The notes beneath the pieces are model-generated. The model was not told where the DNA came from. It worked only from the letters and a program-made list of their open reading frames with translations, and searched no databases. The position numbers and the translations under genes were made by a program. From contig JACDCP010000034.1 in the NCBI GenBank assembly GCA_013817465.1, positions 1-15,545 of the forward strand: a stretch of 15,545 bases of DNA. Reading direction: 5' to 3'. This document shows, in pieces, positions 1 through 6,696 of this stretch; position 1 is the stretch's first letter, and each line of letters starts with the position of its first letter. Source of the DNA: Gammaproteobacteria bacterium. GTDB lineage: Bacteria; Pseudomonadota; Gammaproteobacteria; Steroidobacterales; JACDCP01.

Positions 1-166
1 CGGCTAGCGCCTCGTCTATGGAATTGTCGACGGCCTCGAATACCATGTGATGCAAGCCGGTGCCGTCGTCCGTATCGCCGATGTACATGCCGGGGCGTTT
101 CCGGACCGCCTCCAGTCCTTTCAAGACTTTGATATTGCTGGAGGTATAAGTCGTCGGTTCAGTCAT
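1..166 (-). CDS. gyrB: DNA gyrase subunit B, N-terminal fragment (gene runs off the left edge)
   Basis: Reading leftward from an ATG at 164-166, the 55 visible codons begin MTEPTTYTSSNIKVLKGLEA and continue with VRKRPGMYIGD and then HHMVFEAVDNSIDEALA. This is the start of the GHKL ATPase domain of GyrB. The RPGMYIG segment and the E-x-x-D-N-S-x-D-E motif, which carries the ATP-hydrolysis Glu and the Mg/ATP-binding Asn, are diagnostic. With GyrA the protein forms the ATP-driven negative-supercoiling topoisomerase. A GAAGG Shine-Dalgarno-like string lies just upstream of the ATG on the minus strand. The gene is last in the dnaA-dnaN-recF-gyrB order, 57 bp after the recF stop. ParE shares this motif, but the position next to recF argues for gyrB. 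The rest of the gene is outside the window. Confidence 0.96.
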   Translation of the reverse strand, partial: MTEPTTYTSSNIKVLKGLEAVRKRPGMYIGDTDDGTGLHHMVFEAVDNSIDEALA

Positions 167-224
167 GAGCGAACCTTCGGTCGACCCGATTGCGGACAGG
201 TGAACAGCCGGAAATGACGGTGCA

Positions 225-1292
225 TTATAGCATTTTCGCCACACGGCCCTGTTCCACGTGAAACACACGAGCCGTATCCGGCAGCTCCGGGACGCCCTCC
301 GGCAACGCCGTCAGGAAGACCTGGGCTTTCCGGGCGAGCAGCGCGCGCAGCAGCCGTCCGAGCCGGTCGCGATCCAGCTCAGCCGCCGGATCATCGACCA
401 GTAAGACCCCCGGCGATTGCGCGAGCACCGAAAAAACATCGATCTGGGCCAGTATCAAGCTCGCTCCCAAGAGTTTTTGTTCACCTCGGGACACTCGCTC
501 ACGCGCGGCCTTCCCCGCCAGTTGGATGTGCAGGTCGGCGCGCTGCGGGCCCGCGCGCGTGGCCTGCTGGCGTCTATCCATGGCACGCCCTTCATTCAGG
601 ACTTCCGCCAGGGAGCGGCCGGAGGCCCAACCAGTCACGTAATGGCAGTCGACTGTCGTACCTAGCAAGGATTGCGCCGCCGCCGCAAGCAGCGGCCGCA
701 GACGATCGACGTAACGCGCGCGCATCCTGCCAATCTCTTCGCCCGCTTCGCACAACGCCGCTTCGAAACCGGCAAGAGACGCATCGCTGGCGTTCTGTTT
801 CAAACCCGCATTGCGTTGCCGCAGAGCTCGCTGGTAACGCCGCCATGCATCGAGAAATCGAGGTTCCACGTGGAACACTCCCCAGTCGAGAAAGCGGCGC
901 CTTCGGGCCGGACCTTCCTCGATGAGCTTGTGTACACCGGGTTCCATGATCTGCACCGGTAGAAGCTCGGCCAACTCCGCCAGCCCGCTTGCCTCATGGT
1001 CGCCAATACGCACGGCTGTGCTGCTGCCGTCGGTTTCTATTCGCACCAGGACCTGCCGCGACGACTGCTCCACCCGCCCGGCCAATGCAAAGCCGCGGCT
1101 TCCCTCGCGCCGAAGCGCACATGGATCGGCGGTCCTGAAGGAACGCCCGCGCCCCAGAACGTAGATGGCTTCGAGCAGGCTGGTTTTTCCGGCGCCATTG
1201 GCGCCGGAAATGAGGTTCAAGCGTGGGTCCGGGCAGAACTCGAACGACGCAAAGCAACGAAAGTGCTGGCCGTGCAAGCGGGCAAGCGTCAT
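225..1292 (-). CDS. recF: DNA replication/repair protein RecF
   Basis: A 355-residue protein, close to the 357 of E. coli RecF. It is an SMC-like ABC ATPase that, with RecO and RecR, loads RecA onto gapped DNA at stalled forks. The Walker A motif GANGAGKTS is at residues 30-38. The ABC signature SRGEQK is near residue 267, and Walker B with the D-loop, LLVDDPAAELD, follows near residue 300. The N-terminal pattern (short beta strand, FRCF, then Walker A) is typical of RecF. The ATG at 1290-1292 gives the family length. The gene lies between dnaN and gyrB in the usual order and direction. Two ParB-binding-type palindromes fall inside the coding sequence (862-877 and 250-265). Each encodes the same peptide, VFHVE. 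Confidence 0.97.
   Translation of the reverse strand: MTLARLHGQHFRCFASFEFCPDPRLNLISGANGAGKTSLLEAIYVLGRGRSFRTADPCALRREGSRGFALAGRVEQSSRQVLVRIETDGSSTAVRIGDHEASGLAELAELLPVQIMEPGVHKLIEEGPARRRRFLDWGVFHVEPRFLDAWRRYQRALRQRNAGLKQNASDASLAGFEAALCEAGEEIGRMRARYVDRLRPLLAAAAQSLLGTTVDCHYVTGWASGRSLAEVLNEGRAMDRRQQATRAGPQRADLHIQLAGKAARERVSRGEQKLLGASLILAQIDVFSVLAQSPGVLLVDDPAAELDRDRLGRLLRALLARKAQVFLTALPEGVPELPDTARVFHVEQGRVAKML
250..265. promoter_or_regulatory. parS: parS-like centromere site 1 (inside the recF 3' end)
   Basis: The sequence TGTTCCACGTGAAACA matches the bacterial chromosomal parS pattern TGTTNCACGTGAAACA at every position; that pattern is recalled knowledge. It lies in the last codons of recF, encoding VFHVEQ. 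ParB nucleates on such sites near oriC and spreads to organise and segregate the origin region. Two further copies lie within 1.1 kb. ParA and ParB genes are not in this window. Confidence 0.85.
862..877. promoter_or_regulatory. parS: parS-like centromere site 2 (middle of recF)
   Basis: The sequence GGTTCCACGTGGAACA matches the palindromic parS form TGTTCCACGTGGAACA at 15 of 16 positions; only the first base differs. The inner 14 bases (863-876) are a perfect palindrome. It lies in the recF coding sequence, encoding VFHVEP. The presence of three such sites in 1.1 kb makes chance occurrence very unlikely. Confidence 0.83.
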
Positions 1293-1316
1293 TGAGGGTT
1301 CTTGGCGCGCCCCGCA

Positions 1317-1332
1317 GGTTTCACGTGAAACA
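1317..1332. promoter_or_regulatory. parS: parS-like centromere site 3 (recF-dnaN spacer)
   Basis: The sequence GGTTTCACGTGAAACA matches the Bacillus-type parS TGTTTCACGTGAAACA at 15 of 16 positions. The inner 14 bases (1318-1331) are a perfect palindrome. It occupies part of the 48-bp gap between the dnaN stop and the recF start, so here the site is free of coding constraint. It could also affect recF transcription when ParB is bound, but nothing in the sequence shows that. Confidence 0.84.
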
Positions 1333-1340
1333 AACGCGCC

Positions 1341-2441
1341 CTAGAGGCGCATGGGCATGACAACATACTTGTAACGGTCCGAGGACGGCTCGGAAATCAG
1401 GCAGCTGCTGCTGCCATCCGTCAGGCCGACTTCCACTTGCTCCGAATCGATGGCGCCCAACGCGTCCAGGAGATAGTTCACATTGAAGCCGATCTCGAGC
1501 GGCTCATCGTGGTATTCGACTTCGATCTGCTCCTCCGCTTCTTCCTGCTCCGGATTGTGCGCCTGGATGACGACACCGTTTTCTTTCACTTCCAGGCGAA
1601 TGCCACGGTATTTTTCATTGGACAAAATGGCAGTGCGGTGCAGGGCCTGACGCAGGAGATTCCGATCTGCGGTGAGCTTGTAACTCTGACCGCGGGGGAT
1701 AACGCGACCATATTCCGGAAAACGACCGTCGACCAGCTTGGAGGTGAACCGGATATCCCCGACCTCGACGCGAATATGATTGCTGCCAATAGCCATCGTC
1801 ACGTTCCCCTCGTCCCCAAGCAGCCTCTGGAGTTCCAGGACGCCTTTACGCGGAACTATCACCTGCCGTTGCTGGGCGCTGTCGCTCTGGGTTTCTACTT
1901 CGCACAAGGCGAGCCGGTGCCCATCGGTTGCCACCGCGCGGAGCACTCGACCATCTGCTTCGAGCAGTAAGCCGTTCAGGTAATACCGGACGTCCTGTTG
2001 CGCCATCGCAAAGTGCGTCTTCTCAAGCAACCTCTTCGCGTCCGACTGCGCGAGGTCCACCGATTGCCCTCCTTCGATTTCGTCTACGGTGGGAAACTCG
2101 GACGCTGGCAGGGTCGAAAGCGTGAATCGGCTGCGGCCCGATTTGACGCTGAGTTTCTCGCCGTCGAGTGCCACGGTCACTTTTGCCTCATCCGGCAGGG
2201 CGCGACAGATATCCAGCAGCTTGCGCGCCGGCACCGTAACTTCCCCTTCACGGTCAACCGAAAGCTGTGCACCGGCAACCAACTCGACCTCGAGATCCGT
2301 TGCGGTGAAACTAACGTTTCCATCGCGCTTGGCGACGATAAGGATATTCGCCAGGATCGGCATGGTCTGTCGCCGCTCGACGACCCCGATGACGGCCTGC
2401 AGCGGCTTAAGAAACGCCTCCCGTGCTCCGCTCAGCTTCAT
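1341..2441 (-). CDS. dnaN: DNA polymerase III beta sliding clamp
   Basis: A 366-residue protein, exactly the length of the E. coli beta clamp. It forms a dimeric ring around DNA that tethers Pol III and other clamp-binding proteins. The N-terminus (LKPLQAVIGVVERRQTMPIL) and the C-terminal VMPMRL are hallmarks of DnaN. Three repeated clamp domains fit the length, and the region near YYLNGLLLE and RAVATDGHRLA is the conserved second domain. The ATG at 2439-2441 is preceded on the minus strand by the purine-rich string AGGTGGGGAC, which serves as the ribosome-binding site. The gene follows dnaA in the same direction after a 208-bp AT-rich spacer that probably holds its promoter and part of the origin. 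No unusual features. Confidence 0.98.
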   Translation of the reverse strand: MKLSGAREAFLKPLQAVIGVVERRQTMPILANILIVAKRDGNVSFTATDLEVELVAGAQLSVDREGEVTVPARKLLDICRALPDEAKVTVALDGEKLSVKSGRSRFTLSTLPASEFPTVDEIEGGQSVDLAQSDAKRLLEKTHFAMAQQDVRYYLNGLLLEADGRVLRAVATDGHRLALCEVETQSDSAQQRQVIVPRKGVLELQRLLGDEGNVTMAIGSNHIRVEVGDIRFTSKLVDGRFPEYGRVIPRGQSYKLTADRNLLRQALHRTAILSNEKYRGIRLEVKENGVVIQAHNPEQEEAEEQIEVEYHDEPLEIGFNVNYLLDALGAIDSEQVEVGLTDGSSSCLISEPSSDRYKYVVMPMRL

Positions 2442-2649
2442 GTCCCCACCTGTTGATATTTATTCTGAAATATAGAATCTGTTGCTGTTATTAGCATTGG
2501 CCTGCCCTGTGGAAATCCAGTATTCTTGTTATATTTCAATATGTTATGAAAATATGAAGCAGTGCAGAAGGGGCCTCGTTCAGCTGCCACATGCTGTGCA
2601 CGAAATGTGGATAACTGTGTTCCTCCCATTCCTCCACAGCTTGCGCACA
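2442..2649. other. oriC: dnaA-dnaN spacer, candidate replication origin (oriC)
   Basis: This 208-bp spacer stands out from its GC-rich surroundings. Positions 2521-2560 are 32/40 A+T (80%), and the AT-rich character extends back to about 2453, which suits a DNA-unwinding element. A perfect DnaA box is at 2606-2614. Weaker 7-of-9 matches to TTATCCACA are at 2508-2516 (minus) and 2630-2638 (plus). An imperfect inverted repeat (2531-2537 against 2548-2555) lies in the AT-rich tract. There are no GATC sites, so the Dam/SeqA-dense architecture of E. coli oriC is absent. The spacer must also carry the dnaN promoter, but I could not pick a convincing -35/-10 pair. Assignment as the origin is inference from position and composition. 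Confidence 0.6.
2606..2614 (-). promoter_or_regulatory. DnaA box (perfect consensus)
   Basis: The plus strand reads TGTGGATAA, which is TTATCCACA on the minus strand: an exact match to the high-affinity DnaA box. It is 46 bp from the 80% A+T tract and 35 bp from the dnaA stop codon. Confidence 0.82.
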
Positions 2650-3978
2650 TCAACCGGTCAGGGTTCTCAACAGGTTCGAGTAATCCTCGTTGACCCGCTG
2701 TTCCGTGTCCCGTAGAGCCTTGACGCGGCGGCAGGCGTGCAGGACGGTCGTGTGGTCCCGGCCGCCGAAAGCATCGCCGATTTCCGGCAGACTGTGTTGC
2801 GTCAGCTCCTTGGCAAGCCCCATGGCGATGTGTCGCGGCCGCGTGATCGAGCGGCTGCGGCGTTTCGACAACAGATCGGCAACCCGGATCTTGAAATACT
2901 CGGCCACCGTTTTCTGGATGTTGTCGATGCTGACGAGCTTGTCCTGCAATGCGAGCAGATCCCGCAGGGCCTCGCGCGCGAACTCGGGCGTAATCGGCCG
3001 CCCGGTGAACTGTGAATTGGCAATAACCCGCCGCAGAGCACCCTCGAGCTCACGCACATTGGACCGGACCCGCTTGGCGATGAAGAACGCGACGTCGTCC
3101 GGCAGGTGCACGTTTTCGGCCGCCGCCTTGCTCATCAGGATCGCAACGCGCGTCTCGAGCTCCGGCGGGTCTATGGCCACGGTAAGGCCCCAGCCAAATC
3201 TCGATTTCAGCCGCTCCTCGAGACCGTTGACCTCTTTGGGATATCGGTCGCAAGTCAGGATCACCTGTTGCTGGCCCTCGAGCAGGGCGTTGAAGGTGTG
3301 AAAGAATTCTTCCTGGCTGCGCTCCTTGCCGGCAAAAAACTGGATATCGTCGATGAGCAGCGCATCGAGCGTCCGATATGCTCGCTTGAACTCGTTGATC
3401 TTGTTGTGCTGCAGCGCGCGCACCATGTCGCCGACAAAACGCTCGGAGTGGACATAGGCCACCCGGGCGTGCGGATCGCTTTCGATCACGGCATTGCCGA
3501 CACTGTGCATCAGATGCGTCTTGCCCAGGCCGACGCCGCCGTAGATGAACAGCGGGTTGTACGCTTTGCCGGGATTGGAGGCGACCTGGGTGGCTGCTGC
3601 CCGGGCGAGCTGGTTGCTCTTGCCGGCGACGAAATTCGCGAACGTGAACCCGGGATTGAGGCGACTGCCGAGGCTGGGCAAGGCGGGCGTACGCTTCGAC
3701 GGAGCTGCGGCCGCTGGTTCCGCTCGCGCGGCCTGCCGCGAGCCGACCTGCAGCACAATCGCCGCATCTGCCTCGCCGGACACGGCCGAAACGAGCTCGA
3801 GGATGCGATCGTAGAAGTGTTCCTGCAGCCAGTCGACGACAAAGCGGTTCGGCGCGAGGAGATGCAACACTTCGCCCTCTTCGACGGCCTGCAGAGGTCG
3901 TATCCAGGTGTTGAACTGCTGCTCGGTAAGCTCGTTTTCCAGTTGTCTGGCGCAACTGTTCCAGAGAGACGCCTGCAC
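2650..3978 (-). CDS. dnaA: Chromosomal replication initiator DnaA
   Basis: A protein of 442 residues from the chosen GTG start (3976-3978). The reading frame is open upstream to a TTG at 3994-3996, but a strong AAGGAG ribosome-binding site (3987-3992) sits 8 nt before the GTG and would lie inside the longer version. From the GTG the protein opens with QASLWNSCARQLENELTEQQ, matching DnaA domain I. A Pro/Ala-rich linker follows. The AAA+ domain has Walker A GGVGLGKTHL (about 147-156) and Walker B LLIDD (about 207-211). The C-terminal helix-turn-helix carries the DnaA signature GGRDHTTVLHA (about 405-415), which reads DnaA boxes. It binds oriC as an ATP-loaded filament and opens the duplex. The DnaA box in the upstream spacer (4058-4066) suggests autoregulation. 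Confidence 0.98.
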   Translation of the reverse strand: MQASLWNSCARQLENELTEQQFNTWIRPLQAVEEGEVLHLLAPNRFVVDWLQEHFYDRILELVSAVSGEADAAIVLQVGSRQAARAEPAAAAPSKRTPALPSLGSRLNPGFTFANFVAGKSNQLARAAATQVASNPGKAYNPLFIYGGVGLGKTHLMHSVGNAVIESDPHARVAYVHSERFVGDMVRALQHNKINEFKRAYRTLDALLIDDIQFFAGKERSQEEFFHTFNALLEGQQQVILTCDRYPKEVNGLEERLKSRFGWGLTVAIDPPELETRVAILMSKAAAENVHLPDDVAFFIAKRVRSNVRELEGALRRVIANSQFTGRPITPEFAREALRDLLALQDKLVSIDNIQKTVAEYFKIRVADLLSKRRSRSITRPRHIAMGLAKELTQHSLPEIGDAFGGRDHTTVLHACRRVKALRDTEQRVNEDYSNLLRTLTG

Positions 3979-3986
3979 GGGCTCGG

Positions 3987-3992
3987 CTCCTT
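3987..3992 (-). promoter_or_regulatory. Ribosome-binding site that decides the dnaA start
   Basis: On the minus strand this reads AAGGAG, with an 8-nt spacer to the GTG at 3976-3978. The competing TTG at 3994-3996 lies upstream of it and has no comparable motif. Confidence 0.8.
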
Positions 3993-4057
3993 GCAATATG
4001 CTCTTCAGTGTCGTGCGGATGGGGAAGAACGATGGAGTCTATACCTCTCCCTTTGAG

Positions 4058-4066
4058 TTATCCACA
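4058..4066 (+). promoter_or_regulatory. DnaA box (perfect consensus) in the dnaA-rpmH spacer
   Basis: TTATCCACA exactly. It is the only strong feature in the dnaA-proximal half of the 180-bp spacer (3979-4158) between the divergent dnaA and rpmH. It lies 80 bp upstream of the dnaA GTG, so it may serve dnaA autoregulation or be an outlying part of a bipartite origin. In pseudomonads the rpmH-dnaA spacer itself acts as an origin, but here only this one clear box is seen. Confidence 0.75.
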
Positions 4067-4099
4067 AGCTCGACCGGGCGTCCGCCAGGGGCATTTCTA

Positions 4100-4128
4100 T
4101 TGACACTCGATAAGGCCATGCGTAAGGT
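4100..4128 (+). promoter_or_regulatory. Sigma70-like promoter for rpmH-rnpA-yidD-yidC
   Basis: A perfect -35 hexamer TTGACA (4100-4105) is followed after exactly 17 nt by TAAGGT (4123-4128), which keeps the T-A-...-T frame of the -10 element. The rpmH ATG is 30 nt further on. A strong -35 with a poor -10 just upstream of a ribosomal protein gene is plausible, but the start site is not proven by sequence. Confidence 0.55.
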
Positions 4129-4158
4129 TGCCGGTTTTCGCTGCGGCCGCTGCGAGCC

Positions 4159-4293
4159 ATGAAACGCACCTATCAACCCAGCAATTTGCATCGGAAGCGG
4201 ACCCACGGTTTTCGTGCCCGCATGGCCACCAAGAACGGGCGTCAGGTCTTGAACCGGCGGCGCGCGAAAGGCCGTGCCCGCCTTTGTCCCTAG
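4159..4293 (+). CDS. rpmH: 50S ribosomal protein L34
   Basis: A 44-residue, very basic protein starting MKRTYQPSNLHRKRTHGF and continuing RARMATKNGRQVL and RRRAKGRARL, the invariant L34 pattern. E. coli L34 has 46 residues; this one ends CP in place of the usual TVSK-type tail, so it is two residues shorter. It binds 23S rRNA in the large subunit. The gene diverges from dnaA and starts the rpmH-rnpA-yidD-yidC series. The ribosome-binding site before the ATG is weak. The stop at 4291-4293 is followed within 7 bp by a 12-bp inverted repeat that may control read-through into rnpA. Confidence 0.97.
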   Translation: MKRTYQPSNLHRKRTHGFRARMATKNGRQVLNRRRAKGRARLCP

Positions 4294-4299
4294 CAGGGT

Positions 4300-4329
4300 G
4301 TTGAAAAAGCCTTTCATGGCTTTTTCAAC
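4300..4329. repeat. 12-bp inverted repeat (hairpin) between rpmH and rnpA
   Basis: GTTGAAAAAGCC (4300-4311) and GGCTTTTTCAAC (4318-4329) are perfect reverse complements around the 6-nt loop TTTCAT. The T-run is inside the stem instead of after it, so it is not a textbook terminator, although the RNA could still attenuate transcription between rpmH and rnpA. The preceding bases (AGCAGGGTGTTGAAAAAG, 4292 on) look like ends I associate with some insertion sequences or small palindromic mobile repeats. No second copy is present in this window. Confidence 0.75.
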
Positions 4330-4377
4330 TCTGCAATCCGACCATGCGATCTTCGGATTGCGAGCACTGTCAAGAGC

Positions 4378-4788
4378 TTGAAGCTCCTGCCAGGCGTTAT
4401 CGGTGGCCCCTCTGCCGGAACTGCAACGAATCGTTCGGCATTCTCCCGACGACAGCGGCTGACGCGGCCCCGCGAGTTTTCGCGGGTATTCGAATCGGCC
4501 GTGCGTTCGGTCGATCGCGCTTTCTCGGTGCTTGCACGCAAAAATGCCTGTCAGTATCCACGGCTGGGTCTCGCCATCGCGCGCAAGGCCGCGGGGAACG
4601 CGGTGCAGCGCAATCGTCTCAAGCGTCTGATCCGCGAGTCCTTCCGCCTGCATCAGCACGAGCTGCCTGCGATGGACTGCATCGTCATGGCGCGACCCGC
4701 GGCGGTCGCGTGCGACAATCGCGAGCTTAGCGCGCGGCTCGAGCGGCATTGGCAACGAATCACAGAGCTGTGCAGAAATGGCGTGTAG
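4378..4788 (+). CDS. rnpA: Ribonuclease P protein component
   Basis: Encodes the basic protein cofactor that helps the RNase P RNA bind and trim precursor tRNA 5' leaders. The core is clear: FSRRQRLTRPREFSRVF, then PRLGLAIARKAAGNAVQRNR followed by LKRLIRESFRLHQHELPAMD. This contains the RNR motif (RNRLKRLIRE) of the family. From the TTG at 4378 the protein has 136 residues against about 119 in E. coli, leaving about 20 extra N-terminal residues with no obvious homology. No ATG or GTG is available nearer the conserved core, so the start is uncertain. It overlaps yidD by 11 nt, suggesting translational coupling. It lies 84 bp after rpmH, beyond an inverted repeat. Confidence 0.93.
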   Translation: MKLLPGVIGGPSAGTATNRSAFSRRQRLTRPREFSRVFESAVRSVDRAFSVLARKNACQYPRLGLAIARKAAGNAVQRNRLKRLIRESFRLHQHELPAMDCIVMARPAAVACDNRELSARLERHWQRITELCRNGV

Positions 4789-5020
4789 GCTCCTCATCAT
4801 CCTGATCCGCGGCTATCGCTGGCTGTTGAGTCCGCTGCTCGGGCGCTCCTGCCGCTTCGAGCCGACTTGTTCACGATTCGCCGAGATCGCGATCGAGCGT
4901 TTCGGCGCGCGGCGCGGCGGCTGGCTCGCGCTCAAGCGTATCGGCCGCTGCCATCCGTGGCGGGACGGTGGGTTCGATCCGGTTCCCGAGCGGTCCGTGC
5001 TTTCGCCTGAGCATCGCTGA
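4778..5020 (+). CDS. yidD: Membrane protein insertion efficiency factor YidD
   Basis: An 80-residue protein of the UPF0161/DUF37 family, close to the 85 of E. coli YidD. It has an N-terminal amphipathic helix (LIILIRGYRWLLSPLLG). The family-defining cysteine-rich core CRFEPTCSRFAEIAIERFG and the motif GRCHPWRDGGFDPVP follow. YidD sits at the inner face of the cytoplasmic membrane and assists YidC-dependent insertion. The ATG at 4778 lies inside the end of rnpA (11-nt overlap), and the TGA at 5018-5020 shares its A with the yidC ATG. The three genes are therefore packed for coupled translation. Confidence 0.95.
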   Translation: MACRLLIILIRGYRWLLSPLLGRSCRFEPTCSRFAEIAIERFGARRGGWLALKRIGRCHPWRDGGFDPVPERSVLSPEHR

Positions 5021-6696
5021 TGGACAACCAGCGGCTGTTTCTCTGGCTGGCCCTCGGCCTGGTCGGCTTCCTGATTTATCAAGCCTGGCTGACCGACTAT
5101 CGCCTGCCCCCGTCGGCCGGGCAGCCCGCTATCGCCGAGGCACCGGAAACGGGCGAGCTTCCTTTGATACCGGATGCTGAATCGCCCGACCCCGATCTGC
5201 CTGCGCTGCCCGAGGCGCCGGCTGCGGAAAAGGAAGCGGCGGCGGGCGCCATCCAGCAGCGCGACTCACCGGAAGTGCGCGTCGTCACGGATGTCCTCGA
5301 TGTGTCGATTTCCCTTGCCGGGGGCGATCTCATCGAAGCAAGGCTGCCGGAATATCCCGTACACAAGGACCAGCCCGATCAGCCGGTCTTGCTGCTGGGT
5401 GACGAGGCCGAGAAATATTTCGTGTTTCGCTCCGGTTGGCGGGCGCGTGGCGACGCGCCCGAGCCGACGCACCTGGCCAGCTATGCCAGCAGCCGGACGA
5501 GCTATCGCCTGACCGAAGGAGACGACGAGCTGGTGGTGCCGCTCGTCTGGGAGGAGGGCGGCCTCGAGGTCCGCAAGACTTATACCTTCCGCCGCGGCGA
5601 ATATGCCATCGAGCTCGATTATCGGATCGAGAACCGCGGCGACGAGCCTTGGGAGGGCGCCAACTACGTGCAGATCGTGCGGCGTAATCTGCATCCCGAG
5701 CGTTCGATGTTCGATGTGGATACTTATTCGTTCATCGGGCCCGTAGTCTATGACGGCGACAAGTACGAAAAGCTCGACGGCGACGACCTCGAGGACGAAC
5801 CGTTGGCGCTGTCGGCAACGGGTGGCTGGATCGCCTCTATTCAGCATCACTTCCTCGCCGCCGCGGTGCCGCCGGCGGACGAGGCTTTCGCCTACTCCGC
5901 GAGCACGCGCGACGGCCTGGTGACCCTGAGCGCCATCGGCCCGCTGCATACTGTGCCGGCCGGCGAAGCCCGCAGCTACTCGGAAGAACTATTCGTCGGT
6001 CCCAAGCTCCAGAAGCAGCTTGCGGCGACGGCCCCCGAGCTCGAGCTTACCGTCGACTATGGATTTCTCACGCTGATCGCACAGCCGGTCTTCTGGGTGC
6101 TGAGCAAGGTCCATGGTTTCGTCGGCAACTGGGGCTGGGCGATCATCATCGTCACCGTTCTGATCAAGCTGCTGTTCTACAAGCTGACCAAGACCAGCGG
6201 CATGTCGATGGCGCGGATGCGCGAGCTGCAGCCGCGCATGAAAAACCTGCAGGAGCGCTATAAAGATGATCGCCAGGCGCTGAGCCGCGCGATGATGGAG
6301 CTCTACAAGCGGGAGAAAGTGAACCCGGTCGCCGGCTGCCTGCCGATGCTGGTGCAGATACCGTTTTTCCTGGCATTCTACTGGGTGCTGCTCGAGAGCG
6401 TGGAGATGCGCCAGGCGCCGTTCATGCTGTGGATTGATGACCTGTCGGCGCGCGACCCTTATTTCATCCTGCCGCTCATGATGGGTATAGCCATGTTCTT
6501 CCAGCAGAAGATCAGCGCAGCCCCGCCCGGCGATCCGGTACAGGCGAAAATCATGCAGTTCCTGCCGGTGATCTTCAGTGTGTTCATGGCGTTCTTCCCG
6601 GCCGGCCTCGTGCTCTACTGGCTTACCAACACCCTGCTGTCGTTTGCACAACAATGGCACATCAACCGTCAGGTGCACGCGGTGCGCAAGGTGTAG
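5020..6696 (+). CDS. yidC: Membrane protein insertase YidC
   Basis: A 558-residue Oxa1/YidC/Alb3-family insertase of the Gram-negative type. An N-terminal membrane segment (LFLWLALGLVGFLIY, residues about 6-20) is followed by an acidic, Pro/Ala-rich linker and a periplasmic beta-sandwich domain of about 300 residues. The conserved C-terminal membrane core starts near residue 350 (GFVGNWGWAIIIVTVLIKLL). The cytoplasmic hairpin MSMARMRELQPRM, the EKVNPVAGCLPMLVQIPFF stretch and FFPAGLVLYWLTN are all typical. The groove residue that is Arg366 in E. coli is Lys383 here (VLIKLL), keeping the positive charge. It starts in a TGATG overlap with yidD. It ends only 12 bp from the convergent stop of the Mur-ligase-like gene, with no visible terminator hairpin. 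Confidence 0.97.
   Translation: MDNQRLFLWLALGLVGFLIYQAWLTDYRLPPSAGQPAIAEAPETGELPLIPDAESPDPDLPALPEAPAAEKEAAAGAIQQRDSPEVRVVTDVLDVSISLAGGDLIEARLPEYPVHKDQPDQPVLLLGDEAEKYFVFRSGWRARGDAPEPTHLASYASSRTSYRLTEGDDELVVPLVWEEGGLEVRKTYTFRRGEYAIELDYRIENRGDEPWEGANYVQIVRRNLHPERSMFDVDTYSFIGPVVYDGDKYEKLDGDDLEDEPLALSATGGWIASIQHHFLAAAVPPADEAFAYSASTRDGLVTLSAIGPLHTVPAGEARSYSEELFVGPKLQKQLAATAPELELTVDYGFLTLIAQPVFWVLSKVHGFVGNWGWAIIIVTVLIKLLFYKLTKTSGMSMARMRELQPRMKNLQERYKDDRQALSRAMMELYKREKVNPVAGCLPMLVQIPFFLAFYWVLLESVEMRQAPFMLWIDDLSARDPYFILPLMMGIAMFFQQKISAAPPGDPVQAKIMQFLPVIFSVFMAFFPAGLVLYWLTNTLLSFAQQWHINRQVHAVRKV

Noticed and set aside
3106..4056. 316-codon plus-strand open frame opposite dnaA
   Set aside because: It is antisense to a fully recognisable DnaA, has no family motifs, and is the usual by-product of high-GC codon use. 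The 301-codon frame at 3050-3955 on the minus strand is likewise an Arg-rich frame shift of dnaA.
4300..4329. Ordinary rho-independent terminator of rpmH
   Set aside because: The stem is strong, but no T-run follows it (the next bases are TCTGCAATCC), and rnpA-yidD-yidC need read-through from the rpmH promoter.
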